Shown here one piece after another: positions 40,354 to 50,351 of a stretch of DNA of 64,000 nt (position 1 is its first letter; each line of letters opens with the position of its first letter). This DNA is from Trichomonas vaginalis G3 (taxonomy: Eukaryota; Parabasalia; Trichomonadida; Trichomonadidae): NCBI RefSeq assembly GCF_026262505.1, contig NC_067206.1:558001-622000 (forward strand), read 5' to 3'. The notes beneath the pieces are model-generated. The model was given only the letters and a program-made list of their open reading frames with translations, did no database searches and was not told the origin of the DNA. Made by a program: the position numbers and the translations under genes.

Positions 40354-40841
40354 TTAGATTAAATTATTAAATTTTAATTCTTTATTTTTTAGGATTGTTA
40401 GCTTTGTAAGATTGCTTTCTCACAAGAGAAAACAAGTATAAGGTTTAAGCTGTATGTATTAAAGTTATAAATATTTGATTTTAAAAAAAAATCAAGATTT
40501 TAAACTTTAAAGGTATTAATTATGATTATCTTTCTTTAGCTTTGCATGCTGTATGCTACTTTTGGAAACTGCTCTATTGTATTAGAATGTTTTTAAATTT
40601 TGCACCTAAAAATGCGTAATATTAAAAATTAAGGTATTAATTATGATTATCTTTCTTTAGCTTTGCATGCTGTATGCTACTTTTGGAAACTGCTCTATTG
40701 TATTAGAATGTTTTTAAATTTTGCACCTAAAAATGCGTAATATTAAAAATTAAGGTATTAATTATGATTATCTTTCTTTAGCTTTGCATGCTGTATGCTA
40801 CTTTTGTCTTTGAGACATTCCATGATTTAAGTTAAGAAGCT
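40354..40841. repeat. MULE right terminal inverted repeat with 121-bp tandem units
   Basis: Inverted partner of the left repeat with three starts of the GCATGCTGTATGCTAC motif (two full 121-bp units). It ends GATTTAAGTTAAGAAGC. One unit shorter than the left arm. Confidence 0.92.
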
Positions 40842-41174
40842 AAATTCTGAAGTTTACATGATCCTCTCGTGTGCACCCTTAAAAAATGCAAAAAAATTGA
40901 ATACTTTACTGGCTGGGCAAATTTGTCGCCGCCCCTTTTAATTCTTGTTTTCAATTAGACTCGAAAATAATGAATGGCATATTATATATCTAATGATAAA
41001 ATCTTTGTATGCTCACAGGATGAAGAGAATCCTTACTCAGGCTTTTGTTTCGAAATATGTTGAACAATGTTTATAAATCTCCTAGAATATGCCACCATCT
41101 TCAAATTAAGTGCGTTGATATGGCGAATTAACTCTAAATTAAAAAATATGAGGCGTTTATTCTTAAATAATCGC
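40842..41174. other. Intergenic between MULE and ankyrin pseudogene
   Basis: No gene seen. A GC-rich stretch CTGGGCAAATTTGTCGCCGC at about 40913 is loosely similar, inverted, to GGCACAAACTTGCCCAG at 34742 on the other side of the MULE. Confidence 0.4.
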
Positions 41175-43708
41175 GCAACTAAGAAAATAACTATTTGATT
41201 TTCTTCCACCATGTTCAGCTAAGAATTTGACAATTTCTTTTGAATTCCTTTTGATCGCAATACTAAAAGGGGATTCATTATTATTGAGAGAACCTCAAAA
41301 AACGATTATAAATATGAACGGAAGCATAATGTTATAAAGCAATGATAAATATGAAAAGAAAGAATATTGAATAGGGCAATGATAAATATGAAAAGAAGGA
41401 GAACTTCATAAAATAATGTTAAATATGAAAAGAAGCATAATGATTTAAAACAATGATTGATAGGAAAAGAAAGAAAACATCACAAAACAAAGATAAATAT
41501 GAAAAGAAAAAGAATCAGATAAAACAATTAAAAATATGAAAAGAAAGAGAATCCTATAAAATAATAATTAATATGAAAAGAAATAGGATCATATAAAGTA
41601 ATGATGAATATGAAAAGAAATAGAATTCTATAAATCAGTGATAAATATGAAAAGAATAAGAATTAGTTTCATGTTAATATCAGCGCCATGTTCCACTAAG
41701 AATTTGACAAATTCTATTGAATTCTCTTTTATTGCAATACTAAGAGGGCATTAATTATTATTGAGAGAACTTCATAAAAGGATTATAAATATGAAAAGAA
41801 AGAGAACATCATGAAATAATGATAAATATGAAAAGAAGCATAATGTAATAAAACAATGATAAATATGAAAAGAAGCATAATGTAATAAAATAATGATAAA
41901 TATGAAAAGAAATAGAATGCCATAAAGCAATCATGAATATGAAATGAAAGAGAATAAAAATTCTGTTAATATTATCATCAACTAAGAATTTGACAATTTC
42001 TGTTGATTTCGGTTTGATCGAAATACATTGAGGATAACAATTAATATTGAAAGAACATCATAAAATAACAATTAATATGAACAGAAAATGAATTGTATAT
42101 AACAATGATAAATATGAAAAGGAAAATAATGTAATAAAACAATGATTAATATGAAAAGAAGTAGGATTAAATAAAGCAATGATAAATATGAAAAGAAAAA
42201 AAATTTCATAAAACATTGATAGATACGAAAAGAGATAGAATTCTATTTAACAATGATAAATATGAAAAGAAAGAGAATTCTATAAAACAATGATAAATAT
42301 GAAAAGAAACATAATGTAATAAAATAATCATGAATATGAAAAGAAATAGAATTTTATAAAACAATGATAAATATGAAAAGAAACATAATGTAATAAAATA
42401 ATCATGAATATGAAAAGAAATCTAATTTTATAAGCCAGTGATAAAGATGAAAAGAATGAGAATTAGTTTCATGTTAATATCAGCGCCATGTTCAACTAAG
42501 AATTTGACAATTTCTGCTGAATTCGCTTTGATTGCTATACTAAGAGGACATTCATTACTATTGAAAGAACTTCATAAAATAGCAATTAATATGAACAGAA
42601 AATTAATTATATATAACAATGATAAATATGAAAAGAAATAGAATTATATGTAGCAATGATAAATATGAAAAGAATTATAATTATATAAAACAATGATAAA
42701 TATGAAAAGAAAAAGAATTTTACAAAACAATGATAAGTATGAAAAGAAATAAAATGTAATAAAACAATGATAAATATGAAAAGAAACAGAATCACATAAA
42801 ACAATGATAAATATGAAAAGAAACAGAATCACATAAAACAATGATAAATATGAATGGAAAAAAATGTAAACTTTGTTGATATCTTCTCCATTAGTAAGTA
42901 AATAAGATGCAACATCATAATTTCCGAAATACATACTTTCTGGTATTGAATCAAATGATTGCCCTAAATGTGATTTAAGATACTCAGCAATTTCATAGTT
43001 TCGATAATCCATTGCTGTATTAATCATGTTATCAAATTATTTACCATCTTCTATCATTTGCATAAAAATGTATTTATTTCCGCCTTGAACGGCATATTTT
43101 TCGGAGTAATAATCGTATTGAGCTCCTAAATTTTTCAAGTAATTGAAACACAATTCTGATCCATATTTGATTGCACAATCAAGCGGGGTGATTTCATCAT
43201 CTACTCTCATATTAATATCAAGATTTGGGAATTTAGATTTAAGATCATCAACTTTATCCCATGCAATATAGAATAATGGAGATTTTGTTGGATATAAATT
43301 CAGAATTTCTTCTTCTTCCATTCTAGGTTCGAAGTTTTCAAATTTGAAACCTCTATAATGTAGAAGTGTCGATAATTTCTCATTTTCCAGTTCGATGATG
43401 CATGAGTATTCGTTTGATATCTTTTGGTAAAGATCAGTAAATAATTTAATATTTTTAACGCAAATTTGTGAAATAATATCAATCAGATAAAGCGACATTT
43501 GGATAGATATTTTGTTGTTTGTAAGGAATTCTATAATTTGTGAAGAAGCTTGTTCAATATTATTGGAATTGACATCCCAAAATATTTTTGATGCTTGACT
43601 AGGGTATTCAAATACTTCAATTGACTCAATATCACAAAAACCCCATCCAGTTTCATTTTTTGATCTCTGAGAATTTATCATGTCTTGTAAAAATTTTGAA
43701 TATGTCAT
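41175..43708 (-). pseudogene. Ankyrin-repeat gene decayed by minisatellite expansion
   Basis: The start is set at 43708 (MTYSKFLQDMINSQ) by an Inr TCATA with A+1 17 bases upstream. The helical N-terminal domain and first ankyrin units (INMRVDDEITPLDCAIKYGS) read to an in-frame TAA at 43037. The same frame then reopens (INTAMDYRNYEIAEYLKSH, ASYLLTNGEDIN). Beyond 42.87 kb the coding sequence is reduced to four ankyrin units (near 42.46-42.57, 41.95-42.06, 41.66-41.77 and 41.20-41.30 kb), each with a form of PLSIAIKANSAEIVKFLVEH, separated by minisatellite blocks. The last unit is followed by a stop at about 41175. A host family member, now a pseudogene. Confidence 0.75.
41300..42870. repeat. 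Minisatellite of about 37 bp interleaved with ankyrin units
   Basis: Four blocks of a degenerate unit centred on ACAATGATAAATATGAAAAG, mostly 37 bp long with 38-40 bp variants. The blocks (about 41300-41660, 41775-41950, 42055-42440 and 42575-42870) are separated by single ankyrin-coding units in equivalent phase. The unit carries no stop in most frames on the minus strand, which gives long low-complexity open frames. Confidence 0.9.
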
Positions 43709-43722
43709 TATTTCACAGAAAT

Positions 43723-43727
43723 TATGA
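43723..43727 (-). promoter_or_regulatory. Inr (TCATA) of ankyrin pseudogene
   Basis: Minus-strand TCATA with A+1 17 bases before the ATG at 43708. The frame is open further upstream (to 43852) but the Inr favours 43708. Confidence 0.55.
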
Positions 43728-44780
43728 CACCAAAATAAACTGCGGACAAAACCTAGATGACTCTCACATTTTGAGAGAGAGCATATGGTAAGTATGGATA
43801 TCATGAAATATGTCAATAAAAATAAATTATAATAATTAACCAAAATATTCAAATCATATAAGGGAAAAAAGGCAAAAATAAATAATGTTTATAATTCCAA
43901 ATATTTTTCATTTTGCAAATTTTCATGGAAAATTCGTATTTCTGCTGTTGATATTCAAATTTTTGAATTTTTTTGAATTTTAAATGAAGAATTGAGAAAC
44001 CTAATATAGATAGTTGATGTCTCATATGTGAATATGTTCATTTTGGAATTTTTTCATATTTTATGATGAAATTGAGTTTCTATCACAAGTTTAAATAGCA
44101 TATTTAATGACTGATTATATGAATTTATATTTTCATCATTATGGTATATTGAAATAGGAGACACTCAATATTACAATGTCTTTCTTAGGATTCCAACTGT
44201 ATTCAAATTTCCTGAAACTACAATTTCTGTAGTTACTAGCCACATATAGGAAGCAATACACAAATATATAATAGATGGTATATCAGTTTATCTCGCAAAA
44301 TGAGTAACTTAGGGAAAATTCTTGATACTTTTTCAAACATACAATAACGCAAGATAATCCAAATATGTATATTTGCAAGTCAAAGAATCGAATATTAATA
44401 ATCTCTCAAAATCGCTCTTGCAGTTTTCTTCTATTCTTCATCTATTAGAATATCTATATAGTCTAAATCCATTGCCAAAATTAAGAAAGCATATTTACCA
44501 TTTTGTGGAAATACCTTTATTTTGAACGTCATATCATGCTTTGTCAATGGGGATGATAAAATAAACAAAATATGAAAAATCATTGATTAAATTTCAAATA
44601 AATTGCCACGCTAGATTGAGAAATAATACATGGATTGGTTTCAACTCAAATATAAAAGATTTGATAATAAGAATATTTAGTTTAGAAATAAGTTCGAATT
44701 TATGAGCCAAATTGAAAACCGTTTCACTCCATTCAATTTTTCTCATAATATGCTATATTATGCAATAAATGTAAAGTTTT
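43728..44780. other. Intergenic between two ankyrin genes
   Basis: AT-rich, about 1 kb, no gene seen. The 3' flank of the ankyrin gene at 44781 and the promoter of the pseudogene at 43708 lie here. Confidence 0.5.
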
Positions 44781-46229
44781 CTATTTCTTTTTCGTCTTTT
44801 TAGAGTCTTTCTTTTCTGCTGATGAAAGGATTTTAATTATTTCTTTATTTTCAAACTCCTTTGAAAGATCAAGTGGAGTATTCTTTTCTTTGTTTTTGAT
44901 TTTGATATTAGCTCCTTTTGAAATAAGAAATGCAACCGTCTTTTTATTATTCGCTTCAACAGCATTATGAAGAGGTGTTGATCCATCATTATCTTTTGCA
45001 TTGATATCAGCCTTATTTGAAATGAGCATCTCTGCAATTTTTTGATTATTAAATTCAATCATATAATGAAGAGCAGTTTTTCCAAGATTGTCCTTTTCAT
45101 TGATGTTTGCCCCATGAGAAAGTAATACTTCTAGTGCACCAATTGAATTGTTTTCTGCTGCTTTTTGAAGGGGAGTTTTCATTTCATTATTTCTTCTGTT
45201 GATTTCAGCACCATGTAAAACAAGAATATTTACTATTTCTTTGAAATTGAAATAAGCGGCTTGATGTAAAGGAGTTTTTCCAAAATTATCAATTGCATTA
45301 ATTTCAATGCCTTGGGAAATCAGAAATTCCACCATTTCTTTATAGTTGTTTTGTGCAGCAATATGGAGCGCAGTTTGTTTCGTATTGTCTTTTGAACTTA
45401 AAATAGATTGTTTATCTTCAACAGAATTTAATAAAAACTTGCAATTATCAATCTGATTATAAGCGACTGCATAACGGAAAAGATTGCATTTATCATCGTA
45501 ATCAACATTACTAAAATCGAGCTCTTCTTTTTTAAGATAAGTGTAGGCCAGAGGTATTGCTGTGCACCATGGAATTACAGTAGCTGCATCACACTTGTGC
45601 ATTTGCAGTAGAAGTTTTAAATTGTGAGAAATTATAGTGTCTTTGATAAGGTAGGAATTTATATTTGAAGGATTGAATTTTTCTTGATTGAGCATGTAAT
45701 CAAGGAATTCATTATTGTGACAAATCGCAGCAGTACGTATTTTGGACCATATAAAATGATCTAACTTTATGCACTCATTGATAATATCCGTGTTTCCACC
45801 TATGATTGACATTTCAGGACATTTGTGTGTGATTTTAAATTGAAACTCTGAACGAAGGAATTTGAAAATGTTCACCGAACCAAAATATGCTGCTGCTTCA
45901 ATAACAGAAAAAGAAAAAGATGGAATTGAAATAATTATTTTATCGAGTGCTTTAGAAGCAGCTATTTCTTTGAATGTGCTGATATCATCATACATAATTG
46001 CATTTAAAATTTTGCTTTCTTCCCCATTTGGAATATGTATTGATTCGATTTTGTGGATCTCATGTAATTGTGTCACATTTGTTTCTGCATGAGTATTTGA
46101 AAATATATTATTATAATATAAAGTTGTAATGGAGTACTTTTTGCAGATGCAGTTTATTATATTATCATAAAGCGAGCGTATACGGTAATTATATTTCTGA
46201 GCTTCTGATAAACTATAAATAATTGTACG
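44781..46229 (-). pseudogene. Ankyrin-repeat protein gene, 5' end cut off by Maverick B
   Basis: About 482 codons open on the minus strand up to the Maverick B end at 46263. The helical N-terminal domain (LYDNIINCICKKYSI..., IEAAAYFGSVNIFKFLRSEF, GGNTDIINECIKLD) is followed by six ankyrin units from about residue 285: TALHIAAQNNYKEMVEFLIS, TPLHQAAYFNFKEIVNILVL, TPLQKAAENNS, TALHYMIEFNNQK, TPLHNAVEANN and TPLDLSKEFEN. It ends in a Lys-rich tail. There is no ATG near the open end, and family members normally have roughly 70-100 more N-terminal residues, so the start and promoter are displaced by the Maverick. No other damage seen. Confidence 0.8.
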
Positions 46230-46243
46230 CACAGCTACTTTAT

Positions 46244-46263
46244 AAAAAAAAAAAAAAAAAAAA
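46244..46263. repeat. A-run at the left end of Maverick B
   Basis: Twenty A residues directly before the Maverick terminus. Maverick A has a T-run at the matching place on its right end. It is either part of the terminal repeat or a target preference. Confidence 0.7.
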
Positions 46264-46319
46264 GGTAGTGGGGCTTCCAGGCACTTCGTGCCTTCTAGCC
46301 CTGATGATGTTTAATATAA
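46263..46319. repeat. Left terminal inverted repeat of Maverick B
   Basis: AGGTAGTGGGGCTTCCAGGC with the palindrome GGCACTTCGTGCC just after. It pairs with 20492-20547 of Maverick A at a few mismatches, then the sequences diverge. Confidence 0.9.
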
Positions 46320-46493
46320 ATGAAGTTGATATTCGGAGGACTCTTCTTCTTCCTCCATTGCTTCTGGGAAGAAGCCTTCTTCTGGGTCGAAAACATTATA
46401 TAATGTGTCGCTTTTCACAAATTATATATGTTTTCATGCTTTGTCACTTTTCTGTCACTTTTCAGGTAAAAACATTTTTATTATTATATATAA

Positions 46494-47310
46494 ATGAATT
46501 TTACAAAACCACCGTTACCGTTCTTTGGAAATAAGGGTAAATGTAAAGATATTATATTGAGAGAACTTAAGAAACTACCGAATGGTCTAACATTTGTAGA
46601 TTTGTTCGGTGGAAGTTTCTATATATCCCATTTGTGCCATACCGTATTTCCTGACTCAAAGATTATATGCAATGACTTCGACAACTATATGGACCGTCTC
46701 AAACATATTCCAGACACAAACAATATATTGAAAGAGTTAAAAGAAAAGATACCTATAGGTAAGATGGAACGTATACCATTAGATAACAAAAATATTGTGA
46801 GAGAGGTTTTGAAAAAAGCAGAATATATAGACTGGGATAGTATATCTGCTAGACTATTATATAGTGGTTCTATAAGAGTTCATGACATTGAAACACTTAT
46901 GTCAAAAGTTTTATATCTTAACTATACAAATGTTTTCAAAGAGGACATAGAAAAATATATGAGGGTATAGAGTTTGTGAGATGTCATTGGACAGAGTTGT
47001 ATGAAAAATATAAAGACAAGGAAAATGTTTTCTTTATAGTGGACCCGCCGTTCTATAACACATGGGATTTTCAATACCAAGTAGACTGGACTTGAGAGAC
47101 TCTTTAGAAACTTTAGACGTTTTACATAACCATCCATGCTTTTACTTTACATCCGATAAAAGTGGTTTGGAAACCGTTATGAAATGGTTAGAGGACATAC
47201 ATGACTATGAGTTTAGATATGACAAGATAGAATATGAGAGAGGTCCTATAAACCGGAGAAAGTGTCATAACAAAGAAATTTTATTAGTAAGTAAATGTGG
47301 TTTGAAATAG
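46494..47310 (+). pseudogene. D12-class adenine-N6 DNA methyltransferase, Maverick B
   Basis: Starts MNFTKPPLPFFGNKGKCKDI, with the D12/Dam motif PFFGNKG and the AdoMet site FVDLFGGS; the catalytic motif region VDPPFYNT is also present. Such enzymes methylate adenine in DNA. Adenine methylation is the main DNA modification reported in T. vaginalis, and Maverick-borne methyltransferases are a known source. It is the first gene after the left end, with a TATATATAAATG start context. Broken, with about one break. Confidence 0.8.
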
Positions 47311-47449
47311 GACTACTTGTTTTAGGTTTTTTCCATTGTGTCATTTATTTGTTTGACGTGGCAGAAAGATATAGAGAATATGAAGATGAACCAATGCCTG
47401 CAAATGTTCAGTATATGTACTCGTAAGAGATATTTTTATCTAATATTAA

Positions 47450-47811
47450 ATGGACGCACAGAACTTAGCGAATGCACAGCAACCTGGACAACCAAACCCA
47501 GAGAATATTCCAAATGAAGTTAGAATACAAACTGCAATGGCAAACTATGGTCAAGTGCCAACAGATGTACAAATGCAAACTGCCATGTCAAATGACGCTG
47601 CGTTAGGTTTGCCACCATGGTATGCAAATATGAGATGGAAAGAGTTTTATACAAACCTGAAGTGGGATATAAACAACTTTATGCAGATGACGCGAACACA
47701 GGAGTTGACCCAGAATATGTTTTCTACCAGAGGAGAAACAGAATGTATGAGCTCCAGTTAAAGAATGCTATGGAACTCAACAGGAAACGTAAGAGACTAG
47801 GCGGACATTAG
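47450..47811 (+). pseudogene. Gln/Asn-rich small Maverick protein (B)
   Basis: Starts MDAQNLANAQQPGQPNPENI at an ATG in ATATTAAATG. It has repeated VxxQTAMxN motifs and a Trp-containing segment (LPPWYANMRWKEFYTNL), and ends near a basic KRKRLGGH. About one break. No family recognised. Confidence 0.4.
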
Positions 47812-47829
47812 ATTTTTACATATAGTAAA

Positions 47830-48072
47830 ATGGGTTTCTTCAGTAAGATAGGAAACTTCTTTCGAAATGTTGGAAGAGGTATATGGAATGGAATAAAAAC
47901 CGTAGGAAGAGGAATTTGGAACGGAGTCAAAAATATTGGTAAAAGAGTAGGTCAGTTCGTTGGTATTATACCTAAAGACCCTGAACCAGAAGAACAAGCT
48001 CCTGTTATACAACAGCCTGAACCTGCACCACAGTCTAGTTGGCAACCAAATCCAACACCTCAACCGTATTAA
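47830..48072 (+). CDS. Amphipathic basic protein (pVI-like), Maverick B
   Basis: 80 residues. The N-terminal half has a repeated amphipathic motif with Gly-Ile-Trp-Asn-Gly twice (FFRNVGRGIWNGIKTVGRGI) and is strongly basic. The C-terminal half is Pro/Gln-rich. This resembles membrane-lytic segments of capsid-internal proteins; the function is inferred. It is convergent with the next gene, four bases apart at their 3' ends, and its ATG follows ATAGTAAA. Confidence 0.5.
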   Translation: MGFFSKIGNFFRNVGRGIWNGIKTVGRGIWNGVKNIGKRVGQFVGIIPKDPEPEEQAPVIQQPEPAPQSSWQPNPTPQPY

Positions 48073-48076
48073 AAAA

Positions 48077-48928
48077 TTATATTTTTACCGTTCGATAGTA
48101 GTTGTATATGAAACTAAGTTCTAAGTAAAACGCATGGTATAATGGAATTATTCTTTTTCTTCCATCTGTAGTAAACCATACTTGAAAGTCTGAAATACTT
48201 CCACTCGGCGGTTCATATAACTTTGTAGGTTTTTCGTAAAAGTCATTTGCCAAGCATAAGAAAGAGTTTTGGGCGCCAGAAAATGAAGCATGAACAATAA
48301 TAGCAGCTGGGTCGAAAACATTTTCATATGTTCCATTAGGGTTTTCGACTTCATAAAAGTCTGGGTGTACTGGATATGCTGCAGGCTGATTTAACATCCT
48401 CATAAATCTATACCATGCCAAGTTGTTATATTTTGTAGAAATATAAACGTTTTCTCCAAGGTCTTCTATTCTATTGATTTTAACAGTTGCATTTTTCCTG
48501 TCATAAATAATATCGAGATGGTACTCTCCCTCGTCAATGTTATACTGGTTTGCATATTCGATATAGATATCGTTTATTTTTTCTTGAAAAGCTTGAAGAG
48601 TTGTTTCTAAGTTTACAAGCAAACTAACTTGTAAAAGTTTTCCCTGTTCAAATTTCTCATACATACGTTTTTCTTTGTTATAGTATCGAACTTCAAAACC
48701 GACCGTAAATGGGAAACCATGTATGGCTTCTGAAATGAACTTCATTCTACGAAAGCCAATAGCTTTTGTGACAGATGGGTCTCTTAACCATCTTAAATGG
48801 GTAGTCAAAACGATAGCCTTCATGCTTTACGGTCTCTGTCTCAAACTTTTGACCGACATTAGTAAAAAGTTCATCTAATGGTTTAGTTGTAGCAACTCTT
48901 GAATTTTCTTTTTCTATTGAAAGCATAT
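48077..48928 (-). pseudogene. Structural-like Maverick family protein, second paralogue (B)
   Basis: Begins MLSIEKENSRVATTKPLDEL and ends LELSFIYNYYRTVKI. It is diverged but plainly related to the protein at 54828-55685 of the same element (NSFLCLANDFYEKPTKLYEP, SDFQVWFTTDGRKRIIPLY). Two paralogues on opposite strands in one element suggest an old duplication. Broken, with about one break. Probably virion-related. Confidence 0.5.
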
Positions 48929-48944
48929 TTTATCTAGAATAAAA

Positions 48945-50351
48945 ATGTCGAAAGATATTGCTTCCATGAGAGAAATACAACACAACCGACAACTCATTGT
49001 GCAAGCTCTAAATAAGAACACAACAAACTTTTCAAACTATTCTAAGATATCTGAGTCATTGAAAGAAGGAAACTTAAAACTGACAATAAACCCAATGACA
49101 GATGAGTTTCTGTTTCAAGACAATAAGAACCATACTGTCTGTATAAATCCAACAAAAGGAACTTTAAACGAGAAACCTATAAATGAACTTCTTTTGAAAC
49201 AGATGTTGACAACAAAGCTGACAAAGAATATGTAGACGATGCAATAGCAAAAGAAGAAGAAAGCTAACAATGCTTATGCAACAAAAGAACATACTCATCC
49301 TGAACTAGCAGACAAAACATATGTTGACAATAAAATGTCAAGTGAAGTGACAAGAGCTGAAAACGAATATTCTAAAAAGACTCATACACATTCTATATCT
49401 GAAATAACAGACTTAAACGTTAGCCTTGAAAATAAGGTAGATAAGGGACTTATGGCTAGTGTGTTAGAGAAGAAAGCAGATAAGGAATATGTGGATGAAA
49501 AAGATAAAGAAATTATAGAAAGGGTTGACTGGTACCATGAACGGACATCAAAGATTTTAAAAACTAAAGCCGATACAGGATGGGTTTCAGGATGTTTAGA
49601 CCTTAAAGCAGATAAAACTTATGTTAACGATGAGTTAGAGAAGAAAGCAAATAAGACTCATACACATACAAGTTTTACAACTGTTGCTATAGAAAGTATT
49701 GAAGGAACGGTTGAAGAAACTGGTGGGGATGTATTATATTGTAAACCTCCTAACTTTCCACAAGGTTTAACATCGGATGACGACATAACGACGATGAAAA
49801 ACATTAGATGTAAAGATGTTTATGTCATGAAGGATGAACATAATATTAAATTCACTGCTCAAGATTTATATGACAAGAAAGCAGACAAAACAGAGCTTCA
49901 AACATTAAAGACAGAAATGCTTCAAACATTATATCCTATAGGCTCTATTTATACGTCAATGAACTCTACCAGACCAGAAGTAGTACTTGGTTTTGGAACT
50001 TGGACTCAAATAGTCGACAGGTTTTTGTATTGTGCAAACTCTTCAAAGGAAACAGGTGGAAGTAAAACGATTTCAGGTGAAAATTTACCTGCACATAGTC
50101 ACTACATAGATTTAAGTACATCTCAAGCAGGTTGGCATAAGCATAGATATTGGGATTGGTCAGCAATGACAAAAGGTAAAGGATATGATGTTAAAGACAA
50201 CGTTAAGTTTGCTATAGATTGTTACTGGAGTAACACTGAGGGAGGAGGAAACCATACACATCGCGTTTCGGGATATACGCAAACAACGGGACAAAGTAAA
50301 GACTACATGCCACCTTACATGACAGTTTACGCATGGTATAGAAATGCTTAG
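48945..50351 (+). pseudogene. Phage tail-fibre/collar-like protein, Maverick B
   Basis: The N-terminal part (MSKDIASMREIQHNRQLIVQ) is followed by short coiled-coil repeats of the form KADKTYVNDELEKKANKTHT. The C-terminal region has the phage-fibre signature YPIGSIYTSMNSTRPEVVLG, FGTWTQIVDRFLYCA, TGGSKTISGENLPAHSH and YMPPYMTVYAWYRNA, as found at the tips of many bacteriophage tail fibres. It would form a trimeric host- or receptor-binding fibre. The last 338 codons are uninterrupted; the gene as a whole has about one break. It is absent from the visible part of A, where this end lies outside the window. Confidence 0.8.

Larger units (their letters stand above)
35109..40841. mobile_element. 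MULE (Mutator-like) DNA transposon with intact transposase
   Basis: A 5.7-kb element bounded by long terminal inverted repeats (35109-35716 and 40354-40841) whose outer ends start GCTTCTTAACTTAAATCATG. Each repeat contains tandem 121-bp units, three full on the left and two on the right, so the arms differ by one unit. A transposase with complete motifs is on the minus strand near the right end. The left 3 kb carries no long frame but an array of hairpins. No convincing target-site duplication was seen. Arm identity is very high, so the element is young. Confidence 0.9.

Noticed and set aside
35109-40841. Target-site duplication of the MULE
   Set aside because: The 8-11 bp flanks (T/A-rich on the left, AAATTCTGA on the right) do not match convincingly.
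34742-40933. Inverted similarity outside both MULE ends (GGCACAAACTTGCCCAG and CTGGGCAAATTTGTCGCC) as true outer ends of a larger element
   Set aside because: Only about 16 of 21 bases match and the similarity does not extend, so it is too weak.
42607-43027. Long hydrophobic open frames in the ankyrin minisatellite
   Set aside because: The 37-bp unit cycles through frames without stops, giving an artificial Phe/Ile/Tyr-rich protein.
43037-43039. In-frame TAA of the ankyrin pseudogene as a recoded or read-through stop
   Set aside because: Trichomonads use the standard code and the downstream part is decayed by satellite, so a simple pseudogene is the better reading.
43708-43852. Upstream extension of the ankyrin pseudogene as a signal peptide
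   Set aside because: The initiator TCATA lies between this ATG and the one at 43708, and family members start with the cytosolic helical domain.
48945-50351. Prophage or bacterial contamination, from the phage-like fibre
   Set aside because: The gene lies between Maverick genes (methyltransferase, integrase, polymerase) within Maverick ends and is flanked by trichomonad genes.
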